Below, piece by piece: positions 35,743 through 45,510 of a stretch of DNA of 64,000 bases; position 1 is the first letter of the stretch, and the number at the start of each line of letters is the position of its first letter. The stretch is from Desulfuromonas sp. (lineage in GTDB: Bacteria; Desulfobacterota; Desulfuromonadia; Desulfuromonadales; BM501), in the NCBI RefSeq assembly GCF_002868845.1, contig NZ_PKUB01000009.1:28767-92766 (forward strand), read 5' to 3'. The notes beneath the pieces are model-generated. The model did not search any database and was not told the origin of the DNA. It saw nothing but the letters and a program-made list of their open reading frames with translations. Made by a program: the position numbers and the translations under genes.

Positions 35743-37530
35743 CTAAATGGCCGGCGCACCGAAGATCTCGGGGAAGCGCCGGGCCATCTCCTTTTCGAGC
35801 TTCATGGTCACTTCCCGGGCGGTCGTCAGGTCGAACAGACCCGCAAGGAAGCGCTCGGCGTCGTCCCTGCGCACCTGGCGCAGAATCCGCTTCAGCTTCG
35901 GGATGCAGGGAGCGTTCATGGACAGCTCCCCGAAACCGAGACCGAGCAGAACCAGGGTGTACAAGGGTTCGGAGGCCATCTCCCCGCACATCCCGACTTC
36001 GATGCCGGTTTCCCTGGCCGCGTCGCAGACCATCTTCAGCGCCCTGAGGATGGCGGGATGAAGGGGCTCGTAGAGGTAGGCCACGTGCTCGTTGCCGCGA
36101 TCCACCGCCAGGCAGTACTGGATAAGGTCATTGGTCCCGATGGAGAAAAAGTCGACCTCCCGGGCAAGCTTGTCGGCAATCAGGGCGGCAGAGGGGGTCT
36201 CGATCATGATCCCCACCGGAAGGTCGGTGTCGAAGGAGATGTTCTCGGCGGTCAACTCGGCCTTGGCCCTGGCAAGGCTCGCCTGGCAGGCCCGGATTTC
36301 GGCCACCCCCGAGATCATGGGAAACATGAGTCGGACCTTGCCGTAGACCGAAGCTCTCAGAATGGCCCGCAACTGGGCATTCAACAGCCGCCCTTCCTTG
36401 AGAGAGAAGCGAATCGCCCGCAGCCCCATGGCAGGGTTGGCCTCGTCGGAGAGATTGAACTCCGGCACGAACTTGTCGCCGCCGACGTCCAGGGTGCGGA
36501 TGGTAACAGGGAAGGGGGACATCGTCTCCACGATGCCCCGATAGGCCTCCAGCTGTTCCTCTTCGGAGGGCGGCGTGGAGCGGTTCATGAACAGGAACTC
36601 GGAACGGTACAGGCCGATCCCCTCGGCCCCCTGGGCCTGCGCCATGGGCACATCTTCGGCCAGTTCCACGTTGCCGAGCAGGGTCACCCGGTGGCCGTCG
36701 AGGGTCTCCGAGGCCAGTTCCCGGTAAGAGAGGAGTTCGTTCTCAAGGTATTCGTAGGACTGTTTCTTCTTGAGGTACTCCCGGAAGGTGTCCTGGGAGG
36801 GGTTGAGAATGATGGTCCCGATGGTTCCGTCAATGATGACCGGCACGGCGCCTGGGACGAGAGTGGTCACCGTCTCCAGGCCGACCACCGCCGGGATCCC
36901 AAGGGACCGGGCCAGGATCGCGGTGTGGGAGGTCCGTCCCCCCACGTCGGTGACGAACCCGAGGATCTTCTCCTTGTCGATCTGCATGGTGTCGGCCGGC
37001 GAGAGGTCGTGGGCCACCAGGGCGACCTTGCGTTCGATCTCTTCCAGAGAGGGCTGCTCTTTGCCGGCCAGGTTGCGCAGAAGTCGCTCCCCGACAGAAT
37101 CGATGTCGGTGCGCCGCTCTCTCAGGTATTCGTCTTCGATGCTGTCGAAGGCCGCCCGGAACTTGCGCAGGGTGCGCATCAGGGCGCCCTCGGCGTTGAT
37201 AAGTTCCTTCTCGATGGCCGCCTTGGTTTCCTCCAGCAGCATCTCGTCATCAAGAATAAGGAGGTGGGTGTCGATGATGTAGAGATGCTCGACCAGGACC
37301 CGGTCGGCCACCCGGGCCTTGACCTCTTCAAGCTGCGCCTTGGAGCGTTCGACCGCATCGCAGAACGAGCGCACCTCGGAGACGACGTCCCCGGGATCGA
37401 TGCGCATCTCCGCCACGGCCATGGGATCCCGCTTCAGGAGGTAGGTTTCCCCGATGGCAATGCCGGGGGAGGCGCCTATCCCGACCAGGATAGTATCTTC
37501 GGCGATGTTAATCTTCTCCGAATCCATCAT
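35743..37530 (-). CDS. ptsI: PTS enzyme I (phosphoenolpyruvate-protein phosphotransferase)
   Basis: This 595-residue enzyme moves phosphate from PEP to HPr. The start ILVGIGASPGIAIGETYLL is typical. The phosphorylated histidine is in VTDVGGRTSHTAILARSLGIPAVVG at about residue 195. The PEP-binding barrel has IGLYRSEFLFMNRSTPPSEEEQ, TIRTLDVGGDKFVPEF, NPAMGLRAIRFSL, the acidic-metal region GIMIETPSAALIAD, and FSIGTNDLIQYCLAVDRGNE. Near the end is the active Cys motif GMCGEMAS. The gene overlaps ptsH by 23 bases, and GGAGAG lies 7 bases before the ATG at 37530. It is the last gene of the PTS unit and ends in TAG. Confidence 0.97.
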   Translation of the reverse strand: MMDSEKINIAEDTILVGIGASPGIAIGETYLLKRDPMAVAEMRIDPGDVVSEVRSFCDAVERSKAQLEEVKARVADRVLVEHLYIIDTHLLILDDEMLLEETKAAIEKELINAEGALMRTLRKFRAAFDSIEDEYLRERRTDIDSVGERLLRNLAGKEQPSLEEIERKVALVAHDLSPADTMQIDKEKILGFVTDVGGRTSHTAILARSLGIPAVVGLETVTTLVPGAVPVIIDGTIGTIILNPSQDTFREYLKKKQSYEYLENELLSYRELASETLDGHRVTLLGNVELAEDVPMAQAQGAEGIGLYRSEFLFMNRSTPPSEEEQLEAYRGIVETMSPFPVTIRTLDVGGDKFVPEFNLSDEANPAMGLRAIRFSLKEGRLLNAQLRAILRASVYGKVRLMFPMISGVAEIRACQASLARAKAELTAENISFDTDLPVGIMIETPSAALIADKLAREVDFFSIGTNDLIQYCLAVDRGNEHVAYLYEPLHPAILRALKMVCDAARETGIEVGMCGEMASEPLYTLVLLGLGFGELSMNAPCIPKLKRILRQVRRDDAERFLAGLFDLTTAREVTMKLEKEMARRFPEIFGAPAI

Positions 37531-37774
37531 CGATCAACTCTCCGATGGCCGCCAGAGCCTCACCTGAATCGGCGCCGCTGACGGCAACGGCGATCTGCGA
37601 CCCCTGAGGGGCGGCCAGCATGAGAATGCCCATAATACTCTTGCCGTTGACCTCCATGCCGTCCTTCTCGATGAAGACGTCGGCCTGGAAACGATTGGCG
37701 GTCTGCACCAGTTGTGCCGCGGCACGGGCGTGCAGGCCAAGCCGGTTCTTTATGACAAATTCCTTTTTATCCAT
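37508..37774 (-). CDS. ptsH: Phosphocarrier protein HPr
   Basis: This is an 88-residue phosphocarrier. His15 in NRLGLHARAAAQL is the residue phosphorylated by enzyme I. Ser46 in NGKSIMGILMLAA is the regulatory site used by HPr kinase, and hprK is encoded in the same gene string, so both switches are present. I place the start at 37774 because the longer frame upstream runs into the EIID gene and is not HPr-like. The 3' end overlaps ptsI. Confidence 0.96.
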   Translation of the reverse strand: MDKKEFVIKNRLGLHARAAAQLVQTANRFQADVFIEKDGMEVNGKSIMGILMLAAPQGSQIAVAVSGADSGEALAAIGELIDDGFGED

Positions 37775-37791
37775 ACCCTGACCACGATGTG

Positions 37792-38547
37792 TTAACCGAA
37801 TTGTCCCAACATCACCATCCCGAACGCAACCGCCAAAACAAGAAGAAGAACCGAGGTCCCCCTGCGAACCAGCCACCCGAACAGCGACACAACCAAAGGA
37901 ATGCAAAGCCCCCAGCCGGGTGAAAGGCTTTCGCCTTCAAGTTGAAGATAAGCGAGGTAGGCGCACAGCCCCCCGAGCAGGACCACCGTCCCCTCCTTGA
38001 GGCGGATAGCCAGGTCCGGGAGGCGCCGACGCTGCATGACCTCCACGATCCTCATCCCCTGCCGGTATCCCCGCAACAGACCGACGGTCCGAAACCAGAG
38101 ATGGGGCAGGTTGAAAAAGAGCAGAAAAACGACAGGGGCCCACAGGGAGCCCTTGGCGGCAAAGAAGAGGGAGATCCCGGCGGCCAGAGGTCTCAGACCG
38201 CCCCAGAAAAGGGCGTCCCCGATGGCCGCATAAGGCGCCATGATCATCCCCTTGTACTCCTGCACCGAAAGGGCGGCCGATTCGCCCCGGGCCGCCTCTT
38301 CCTCGAGGGCGATGACGCTCCCCAGCACGGGGGAGGCCAAAAAGGGATGCGTGTTGAAATAGTCGAGGTGCCGCCGGTAGGCATCGGCGAGTTCCTTGCC
38401 CCGGTAGAGCTGGCGCAGAGCCGGGGCGATGGTGTAAAGAGCCCCCATGTTCTGCAGGCGCTCGAAGTTCCAGCTGCTCTGGAACAGAAAGGAACGCAAG
38501 AAAACCTTGGCCAGTGTGATGCGCGAGACAATCTTCTTTTCCATCAC
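37792..38547 (-). CDS. PTS mannose-family EIID component
   Basis: This 251-residue membrane subunit of a mannose/fructose/sorbose-class PTS permease works with EIIC to move sugar across the membrane. The N-terminal signature is LAKVFLRSFLFQSSWNFERLQNMGALYTIAPALRQLY. It is followed by RHLDYFNTHPFLASPVLGSVIALEE and the loop EYKGMIMAPYAAIGDALFWGGLRPL, all characteristic of EIID. Several TM helices are in the second half. It lies 4 bases behind EIIC and 17 bases before ptsH. Length is slightly short for the family (often 270 or more). Confidence 0.93.
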   Translation of the reverse strand: MMEKKIVSRITLAKVFLRSFLFQSSWNFERLQNMGALYTIAPALRQLYRGKELADAYRRHLDYFNTHPFLASPVLGSVIALEEEAARGESAALSVQEYKGMIMAPYAAIGDALFWGGLRPLAAGISLFFAAKGSLWAPVVFLLFFNLPHLWFRTVGLLRGYRQGMRIVEVMQRRRLPDLAIRLKEGTVVLLGGLCAYLAYLQLEGESLSPGWGLCIPLVVSLFGWLVRRGTSVLLLVLAVAFGMVMLGQFG

Positions 38548-38551
38548 CGCC

Positions 38552-39244
38552 TCACACCAGCCACAACATCAGAAGGGCCGTGACAAAGGATGCCCCGAAC
38601 AGGGTCATCGCGCGACTGACATTGATGGTCCCGAGGATGGCGCCCACCCCGACGAGGGGAAAGGCCAGCTTCACCCAGTCAGCCGCCCCGACCAAGGGTT
38701 CGTGAAGATAGGGGGCGAGAGAAAAGAGGACCAGGGAACCGGCGGTCACGATCACGACGTAGGTGCCAAGGGAGGAAAGGGCAAAATGTCCGAGGCCGAT
38801 GAGATGGCTCCGCTCCACGGCGTTGAGGTCCCCACCGGCCAGGGCGGCCTCGGCCCGGCTCAAAAGTCTGCCGTTCAAGTGCCGGGCGCCGCGGTCGAAG
38901 GTCTGCCCGAATTTGCCCAGAGGCATGGCCACCAGAACACAGAGGACGGTAAAGGGCATTCCGACCAGGGCCAGTGCCTTTCCGACCGTCACGGCCAGAA
39001 GCGTACCGCCGACAGCCACCTGGGTGTCGTCGGGCGGGATCGCGGCGCCGACCGGAAGGCGTCCGATCCAGAGGAGTTCGACCAGGAACCCCACCTGAAG
39101 CCCGACAATGGGATCACCCAGCAACCACCCTGTCAGGGGAGCCGCCACGATAGGCCGCGAAACCATGAGCTGCAGGGCGGCGGTCCGGTCGATCCCCATG
39201 CCAACGGCGACCGCACCCGCCACCAGGTAATCGGCGAAGACCAT
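38552..39244 (-). CDS. PTS mannose-family EIIC component
   Basis: This 230-residue membrane protein has about seven hydrophobic stretches and forms the sugar channel of the permease. The start FADYLVAGAVAVGMGIDRTAALQLMVSRPIVAAPLTGWLLGDPIVGLQVGFLVELLWIGRLPVGAAIPPDD is typical of the EII-Sor/Man C family. The middle region diverges (RGARHLNGRLLSRAEAAL). Together with EIIA, EIIB and EIID it completes a four-subunit permease. The sugar is not predictable. Confidence 0.9.
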   Translation of the reverse strand: MVFADYLVAGAVAVGMGIDRTAALQLMVSRPIVAAPLTGWLLGDPIVGLQVGFLVELLWIGRLPVGAAIPPDDTQVAVGGTLLAVTVGKALALVGMPFTVLCVLVAMPLGKFGQTFDRGARHLNGRLLSRAEAALAGGDLNAVERSHLIGLGHFALSSLGTYVVIVTAGSLVLFSLAPYLHEPLVGAADWVKLAFPLVGVGAILGTINVSRAMTLFGASFVTALLMLWLV

Positions 39245-39245
39245 C

Positions 39246-39734
39246 TTATCCGACCTGGCCTTTCATCAACTTCCTCCAGTTCTGTTCACGATCCGAAGGG
39301 ATGCACTGCGAGACGATCCGGGCGCCGTCCTTTTCCAGGGAAGCGAGGTTCTCCACGTCGCTCTGATCGAGGGAGATGGTACAGTTCAACCGCCTTTTTC
39401 CCTCCCCGGCATGCATGTTCCCGAGGTTGAGTCGACTGAATCCCATCCCCAGACGATGAGCCTTGAGAGCGTCCCCGGAATTGGCAAACAGCAGCAGCAC
39501 ACGGCTCCTCTCCAGATCCTTGGAGTTCAGGATCGTGACCGCCTCATCGACGCTGACGATCACGACCCGGATCCCCTTGGGGACCGCGGCCTCCATGAGG
39601 GTTTTCTGGAAGGGATGCTCTGCGATCTCGTTGTTCGCCACGACAATACAGTTTGCATGGGCGTGTGGAACCCAGGCTTCCAGGACCTGACCGTGGATAA
39701 GTCGGTTGTCGATGCGGGCCAATACGATGCTCAT
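39246..39734 (-). CDS. PTS mannose-family EIIB component
   Basis: This 162-residue cytoplasmic phosphotransfer subunit has the motif LARIDNRLIHGQVLEAWVPHA, with His14 as the phosphorylation site. The fold continues with CIVVANNEIAEHPFQKTLMEAAVPKGIRVVIVSVDEAV and ends with the DQSDVENLASLEKDGARIVSQCIPSD region usual in EIIB. It begins 18 bases after the EIIA stop and in the same frame, so only the EIIA TAG separates the two. In E. coli ManX these two domains are one protein. Confidence 0.94.
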   Translation of the reverse strand: MSIVLARIDNRLIHGQVLEAWVPHAHANCIVVANNEIAEHPFQKTLMEAAVPKGIRVVIVSVDEAVTILNSKDLERSRVLLLFANSGDALKAHRLGMGFSRLNLGNMHAGEGKRRLNCTISLDQSDVENLASLEKDGARIVSQCIPSDREQNWRKLMKGQVG

Positions 39735-39752
39735 AGGTTGAATCCGGACGCC

Positions 39753-40154
39753 CTATTTGGCCAGAATCTCGCTGGCCAGAGAGATGCTTTGCTGGCCGTA
39801 GGCCTTCAGCATGGAGGCCAACTCGCCGAGGGAGAGCCCCTCCTGGCTGTTGAAGAATTTGAGGACCATCGGCAGGTTGACGCCTGTCAGGACCTCCACC
39901 CTTTGAGGTTCGAGGAAAGACAGGCTGATGTTTGCCGGCGTGCCTCCGAACATATCGGTCATGATGACCACTCCCTCCCGCCCCTCCGTCACCTCCTCGA
40001 TCGCGCGGGAGATGCCAAGGCGAATGCTCTCGACGCTGTCCTCCCTGGTAATGCAAACCGAGCGGGCATTTTGGGCCGGACCGATAATCATTTCCGATGC
40101 GGCGATCAATTCCTCGGCAAGCCTCGAATGGGTGGCGATGACCAGTCCTACCAT
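39753..40154 (-). CDS. PTS mannose-family EIIA component
   Basis: This 133-residue protein accepts phosphate from HPr on His9 (GLVIATHSRLAEELI). VIMTDMFGGTPANISLSFLEP is the active-site partner loop found across EIIA-Man. VEVLTGVNLPMVLKFFNSQEG closes the core. Its ATG is one codon past the rapZ stop (TAG ACA ATG), in the same frame. It ends in TAG. Confidence 0.95.
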   Translation of the reverse strand: MVGLVIATHSRLAEELIAASEMIIGPAQNARSVCITREDSVESIRLGISRAIEEVTEGREGVVIMTDMFGGTPANISLSFLEPQRVEVLTGVNLPMVLKFFNSQEGLSLGELASMLKAYGQQSISLASEILAK

Positions 40155-40157
40155 TGT

Positions 40158-41020
40158 CTACCCCTTGCTGATGTCCCGGTGGAGAACCTGAGGCGTGACC
40201 CCTTGGTCGGCAAACCAGGAGCGCAACTCTTCAACAACAGTCACGCTGCGATGACGACCGCCGGTGCACCCGATGGCGATATTGAGATAGCTCTTGCCCT
40301 CCTTCTGGTACTGGGGAAGGAGGAACCCGAGAAGCCCCCTGAAACGCTCCAGAAAATCGCGGCAGGTCGGCTGGGAAAGCACATAGTCACTGACCGCGGA
40401 ATCGAGACCGGTCAGCGGCCGGAGGTCGGGGACGAAATGGGGGTTGGGGAGAAAGCGCACGTCCATGACGAGGTCGGTTCCGGGAGAGATCCCATAACGA
40501 TAGCCGAAAGACTGCACCTTTACCTCAAGGGGTAGAATGCCGTCCCTGCCGCGGGCGGTCTGAACGACCTTGGCCCGCAACTGGTTTGGGGTGAACCAGG
40601 AAGAATCGATAAGAACGGTGGCCAGGTCGCGCAACCCCGCCAGAAGATTGCGCTCCTCCCCGATGCTCTGGGCAAGCCCCTCGCTCAGGGCCAGGGGATG
40701 GCGGCGGCGGGTTTCGGAATAGCGCCGGATGAGGACCTCGTCGGCGGCATCGAAAAAATAAACCTCCAGAGCGTACCCCCCCTCCCTGACCGTCTCCAGG
40801 GTGGCCTGGTACTCGGCCAGGAAATCCCGATTCCGCACGTCGATGACCACCGCCAGGTCGTCGGTGAAACGAACGCCCTGCTCGGCCAAATCGAGAAACT
40901 GGGGAAGCAGGGCCAGCGGCAGGTTGTCAACGACGAAAAAGCCCTCGTCCTCCAGGGCCCGCGCTGCCGAAGTCTTGCCGGAACCGGACAGGCCCGTGAT
41001 GATGATTACCCGTTTCCTGC

Positions 41021-41024
<4 letters not shown>
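40158..41024 (-). CDS. rapZ: RNase adapter / nucleotide-binding protein RapZ
   Basis: This is a 288-residue P-loop protein. The N-terminal Walker A is IITGLSGSGKTSAARALEDEGF at about residues 7-28, then DLAVVIDVRN, and YFFDAADEVLIRRYSETRRRHPL. The C-terminal half (QSFGYRYGISPGTDLVMDVRFLPNPHFVPDLRPLTGLD and IAIGCTGGRHRSVTVVEEL) is the conserved RNA/ligand-binding domain of the RapZ/YvcJ family. In enterobacteria it links cell-wall sugar synthesis to sRNA decay. The role in this lineage is not established. Its ATG overlaps the hprK stop by 4 bases. Confidence 0.96.
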
Positions 41025-41995
<971 letters not shown>

Positions 41996-42101
41996 ATCCC
42001 ACCGGAAAAGTCAGGCACACACCGAGCACGCAGAGCCCCCTGCTGCCTATCCGACGCACGGATTGGCTATGCGGAAAGCGGAGGACCATGAGCGGAAGGG
42101 G

Positions 42102-42563
42102 TCAGAGTTGATCTTCTTCTTCGGCAATGATCCGATAAAGGTCTTCGCCGCTGGCGGCCTCGACGAGGCGCCTCCGCACACCGGGGTTTTTCAAGAGCTT
42201 GGAAATGCGAGCCAGGGTCTTCAGATGCACTCCGACGGATTCCTCGGGTGCAACAAGAAGAAAGAAGAGCTGGGCCGGCTTGCCGTCCATGGAATCAAAA
42301 TCGATCCCAGCACGGCTGCGGCCGAAAGAGATCAGAAGCTTATCGAGATCCTTAAGCTTTCCATGGGGAATGGCCACACCGTCGCCGATCCCCGTGCTGC
42401 CGAGGCGCTCTCGCTCCTGCAGCACCTTGAGCACCTCTTCGCGGTTGAGGCTGGTCGCCGTCCGCATCATGGCGTCCGTCAATTCGGACAGCACGCCGTC
42501 ATTGTCCGTCGCCTTCAAATCGGCCACAATCGAAAGAGGACCTAAAAGATCAACAATATTCAT
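42102..42563 (-). CDS. ptsN: PTS EIIA-Ntr family regulatory protein
   Basis: This is a 153-residue EIIA of the fructose/nitrogen type. The phosphorylation histidine is His67 in GSTGIGDGVAIPHGKLKDLDKLLISFGRS. VQLFFLLVAPEESVGVHLKTLARISKLL is the conserved second half. The protein usually regulates rather than transports, acting on potassium uptake and sigma-54-linked functions. It stands two genes from rpoN, a classic association. No strong ribosome site precedes the ATG, and an intercistronic hairpin separates it from hpf. Confidence 0.93.
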   Translation of the reverse strand: MNIVDLLGPLSIVADLKATDNDGVLSELTDAMMRTATSLNREEVLKVLQERERLGSTGIGDGVAIPHGKLKDLDKLLISFGRSRAGIDFDSMDGKPAQLFFLLVAPEESVGVHLKTLARISKLLKNPGVRRRLVEAASGEDLYRIIAEEEDQL

Positions 42564-42596
42564 AGTTTTCGTTACAATCCGGAGGTATCAATAAAG

Positions 42597-42628
42597 TCCG
42601 GGGGAAGGACCGTCGTCCCTCCCCCGGA
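42597..42628 (-). promoter_or_regulatory. Stable hairpin between hpf and ptsN
   Basis: TCCGGGGGA pairs perfectly with TCCCCCGGA, and GGAC with GTCC inside. The T-rich stretch after it is interrupted (ACTTTATTG), so it is a poor terminator. It may attenuate transcription or protect the hpf message from decay. Confidence 0.55.
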
Positions 42629-42644
42629 AAAGACGAGGCTGACC

Positions 42645-43193
42645 CTATTTGCCCTGGGGGGCGATGAGGCCGTAGTTGCCGTCATTGCGCCGATAGACCA
42701 CGTTGATCTCTTCGGTAGAGTCATCGGTGAAAACCAGAAATTCCTTGTTCAACAGGTCCATCTGCATCACCGCCTCTTCCACCGACATCGGCTTGATGGG
42801 AAAGCTGCGACTGCGGATGATCACGGGCTCAGCGCCGCTCTCGTCGATGCTTTCGGCGGCCAGGATCGTTTTTTCGACCTGCCGCTCACGGCCGCTCGAG
42901 GGCTTGTGCTTTTTGAGTTTTTCCTTGTAGCGCTTGAGCTGCCGTTCCATCTTGTCGACCACGGAGTCGATGGCCGCGTACATGTCGTTGGTCTCTTCCG
43001 AAGCCTTGATGGTGATCCCCTTGGCCACCAGACTGACCTCGGCCTTGTGCCGGATTTTTTTGTTCACGGAAAGGACCGCCTGGGCGTCGATAGGCTCTTC
43101 GATGTACTTCTTCACCCGGGTGAACTTTTCTTCCACATAGGTCCGCACGGCTTCACTTGTTTCCATATGTCTGAACGTAACGGCAATTTGCAT
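42645..43193 (-). CDS. hpf: Ribosome hibernation promoting factor, long form
   Basis: This is a 182-residue protein that dimerises idle 70S ribosomes. The N-terminal domain (IAVTFRHMETSEAVRTYVEEKFTRVKKYIEEPIDAQAVLSVNKKIRHKAEVSLVAKGITIKASEETNDMYAAIDSVVDKMERQLKRYKEKLK) binds the 30S decoding site. The C-terminal domain (RSFPIKPMSVEEAVMQMDLLNKEFLVFTDDSTEEINVVYRRNDGNYGLI) mediates dimer contact and marks the long form. I use the ATG at 43193 because AAGGAGG precedes it by 9 bases. The gene follows rpoN. It ends in TAG. Confidence 0.95.
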   Translation of the reverse strand: MQIAVTFRHMETSEAVRTYVEEKFTRVKKYIEEPIDAQAVLSVNKKIRHKAEVSLVAKGITIKASEETNDMYAAIDSVVDKMERQLKRYKEKLKKHKPSSGRERQVEKTILAAESIDESGAEPVIIRSRSFPIKPMSVEEAVMQMDLLNKEFLVFTDDSTEEINVVYRRNDGNYGLIAPQGK

Positions 43194-43275
43194 GTTTTCG
43201 AACCTCCTTATTTTAATAAGCAACCGTTGGTCTAAGTATAACGCCACACCACGGGTTAGCCATCCTTGACAGGGA

Positions 43276-44724
43276 TTAAAAAAGACGCTTGCGCTCCGTA
43301 GAAGAGCCGATTCCGAGCATCTCGCGGTACTTGGTCACCGTGCGGCGGGCAATGTGAACGCCCTGCAGGTGAAGGAGTTCCACGATTTTCTGATCGGAGA
43401 AGGGCTTTTTGGGGTTCTCCCCGGAGACGATTTCACGAATCTTGTTTTTGACGCTCTCGGAAGCGATCGATTCGCCCCCGCTGGTGTTGATGCCGCTGTT
43501 GAAGAAGTATTTCAGTTCAAACAACCCTTGAGGGGTCTGCACATACTTGTTGGTGGTCACCCGGCTGATGGTCGATTCGTGCATCTCGATATCCTCGGCC
43601 ACGTCGCGCAGGACAAGGGGCTTGAGGTGCTCGATACCGTTGTCGAAAAAATCTCTCTGAAACTTTACAATGCTCTTGGTGACCTTGTAAATGGTTCTCT
43701 GCCTCTGGTGAATACTTTTGATGAGCCACAGAGCCCCGCGCATCTTCTCCTGAATGTATTCTCCCGCCTTCTCGTCGATGCCAGCCGTCCCGGAAAGGGC
43801 GTTCCGGTAAAAGGCGTTGATCCGCAAGTTGGGCAAACCATCATCGTTGAGCACTACCACGTAGTCCTCGGCGACCTTGTAAACGAAGATATCCGGGGTG
43901 ATGTAATGGACATCCTCCTGGCTGTATGCACTGCCGGGCCGGGGGTCGAAACCCGCAATGACCTTGGCCGCGCCGAATACCTCATCGAGGGACACCCCGA
44001 GAGCCTTGGCGATAACCGGATATTTGCGGGACTCCATTTCGGATATGTGGTTGCGAAGAATCGCCTCGACGAGGGATCCCTCCATGCCGAGCAGAAGGGC
44101 CTGCTTGAGAAGGCACTCCTGCAGGCTGCGCGAGGCGACCCCGGGAGGGTCGAATTCCTGGACCTTCTCCAACACCTGGTCGACCTTGGCCGGGTCGACC
44201 TCGGTCAGGGTTCCGATCTCCTCGAGAGTGGCTTTCAAAAAGCCGTTATCGTCGAGATTTCCGATGATCTCGGCCGCCACCCTGCGTTCCACGTCGTCGA
44301 ACCGGGAGAGGTTCAACTGCCAGCTGAGGTGATCCGCAAGGGTCCCCTTCTTGGTCAGCAGGTTCTCGTAGGAAGGCCGATCGTCGTCTTCCTCGAAATA
44401 ATCGGCAGACCCTCCCCCCAGGTTGTAGCCCTCCAGGTAGGTCTGCCAGTCGATATCGCCGAGCCCTTCGCTCTCCCCGGCGACCTCCTTGATCTCTTCG
44501 GTCGAAGCCTTCGGCTCCTCGATCCCTTCGGCCTCCTGAACGCCTTCTCTCGCTTCGCCCTCGTCCTGGCCTTCGTCGAGAACGGGGTTTTCCTCAAGTT
44601 CCTGCTGAACCATGTCCACCAGCTCCAACCGAGACAGCTGGAGGAGCTTGATCGCCTGCTGCAGCTGGGGGGTCATCACCAGCTGCTGGCTCAATTTGAG
44701 TTGTTGGCGAAGCTCTAAAGCCAT
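43276..44724 (-). CDS. rpoN: RNA polymerase sigma-54 factor
   Basis: This is a 482-residue alternative sigma factor. Region I opens with ALELRQQLKLSQQLVMTPQLQQAIKLLQLSRLELVDMVQQELEENPVLDE, the activator-responsive Gln/Leu-rich segment. An acidic linker spans about 50-110. The core-binding domain (LADHLSWQLNLSRFDDVERRVAAEIIGNLDDNGFL) follows. The DNA-binding part has the HTH around DVAEDIEMHESTISRVTTNKYVQTPQG, and the RpoN box IARRTVTKYREMLGI near the C-terminus. It lies between lptB and hpf, the usual order. The NtrC-type regulator at 58.8-60.2 kb is a likely partner activator. Confidence 0.98.
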   Translation of the reverse strand: MALELRQQLKLSQQLVMTPQLQQAIKLLQLSRLELVDMVQQELEENPVLDEGQDEGEAREGVQEAEGIEEPKASTEEIKEVAGESEGLGDIDWQTYLEGYNLGGGSADYFEEDDDRPSYENLLTKKGTLADHLSWQLNLSRFDDVERRVAAEIIGNLDDNGFLKATLEEIGTLTEVDPAKVDQVLEKVQEFDPPGVASRSLQECLLKQALLLGMEGSLVEAILRNHISEMESRKYPVIAKALGVSLDEVFGAAKVIAGFDPRPGSAYSQEDVHYITPDIFVYKVAEDYVVVLNDDGLPNLRINAFYRNALSGTAGIDEKAGEYIQEKMRGALWLIKSIHQRQRTIYKVTKSIVKFQRDFFDNGIEHLKPLVLRDVAEDIEMHESTISRVTTNKYVQTPQGLFELKYFFNSGINTSGGESIASESVKNKIREIVSGENPKKPFSDQKIVELLHLQGVHIARRTVTKYREMLGIGSSTERKRLF

Positions 44725-44784
44725 GGTTCTCCTGGGGCATTGCCCCTTGCTGCGTTGCGGCCCCCGCCGGGACGGGCGTGCCGG

Positions 44785-45510
44785 TTAAAGCTGGAAACTC
44801 TCCACGAGATAGATCTCACGGGCCCGGGGGCTTTCGGCAATGCGGGCCGGCTCCCCGAATTCGAGGATCTCCCCTTCGTTAAGGATGTAGGCCTTGTCGC
44901 AGACCCCGAGGGTTTCACGCACATTATTATCGGAAATCATGACCCCGATGCCTCGTTCCTTCAACCCGAAGATGATATTCTGGATGTCGGACACGGCTAT
45001 CGGATCGATCCCCGCAAAAGGTTCGTCGAGCAGAATAAAGGCCGGCTCGATGACGAGGGCCCGGGCGATCTCGACCCGCCGGCGCTCCCCCCCCGACAGA
45101 GCGTAACCGTGGGATTTAGCCACGTGGCTCAGCCGAAAATCCTCCAGCAACCGCTCCTTGCGCTCCTGGCGTTCGGCCCCGGAGATACCGAGGGTCTCGA
45201 GAATCGCCAGCAGGTTCTCCTCGACCGTCAGGCGCCGAAAAACCGAAGCCTCCTGGGGCAGGTAGGAAATCCCTGATCTCGCCCTTTGGTACATGGGCAG
45301 GTCGGTCAATTCCTTGTCGTCGAGAAAAACCCGCCCCTGGTCTGGCCGCACCAGGCCGACCATCATGTAAAAGGAAGTGGTCTTCCCCGCCCCGTTGGGT
45401 CCCAGAAGTCCGATCACCTCGCCGGAGGAGACCTCCAGATCGACCCCCCGGACCACCTGCCGACCCCGGTAGGCCTTGGACAGGTCGTTGGCGCAGAGCC
45501 TTCGGGTCAC
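44785..45510 (-). CDS. lptB: LPS export ABC transporter ATP-binding protein
   Basis: This 241-residue ATPase powers LPS extraction from the inner membrane with LptFG. Walker A is [20 protein letters not shown] at about 35-54, the signature is [38 protein letters not shown] with the ABC signature and Walker B together, and the switch His lies in a [19 protein letters not shown] segment where Asp/Asn replaces the usual TDHN order (SDNNVRET). Its start overlaps the lptA stop by 4 bases. lptF and lptG are not in the window. Confidence 0.97.
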   Translation of the reverse strand: MTRRLCANDLSKAYRGRQVVRGVDLEVSSGEVIGLLGPNGAGKTTSFYMMVGLVRPDQGRVFLDDKELTDLPMYQRARSGISYLPQEASVFRRLTVEENLLAILETLGISGAERQERKERLLEDFRLSHVAKSHGYALSGGERRRVEIARALVIEPAFILLDEPFAGIDPIAVSDIQNIIFGLKERGIGVMISDNNVRETLGVCDKAYILNEGEILEFGEPARIAESPRAREIYLVESFQL

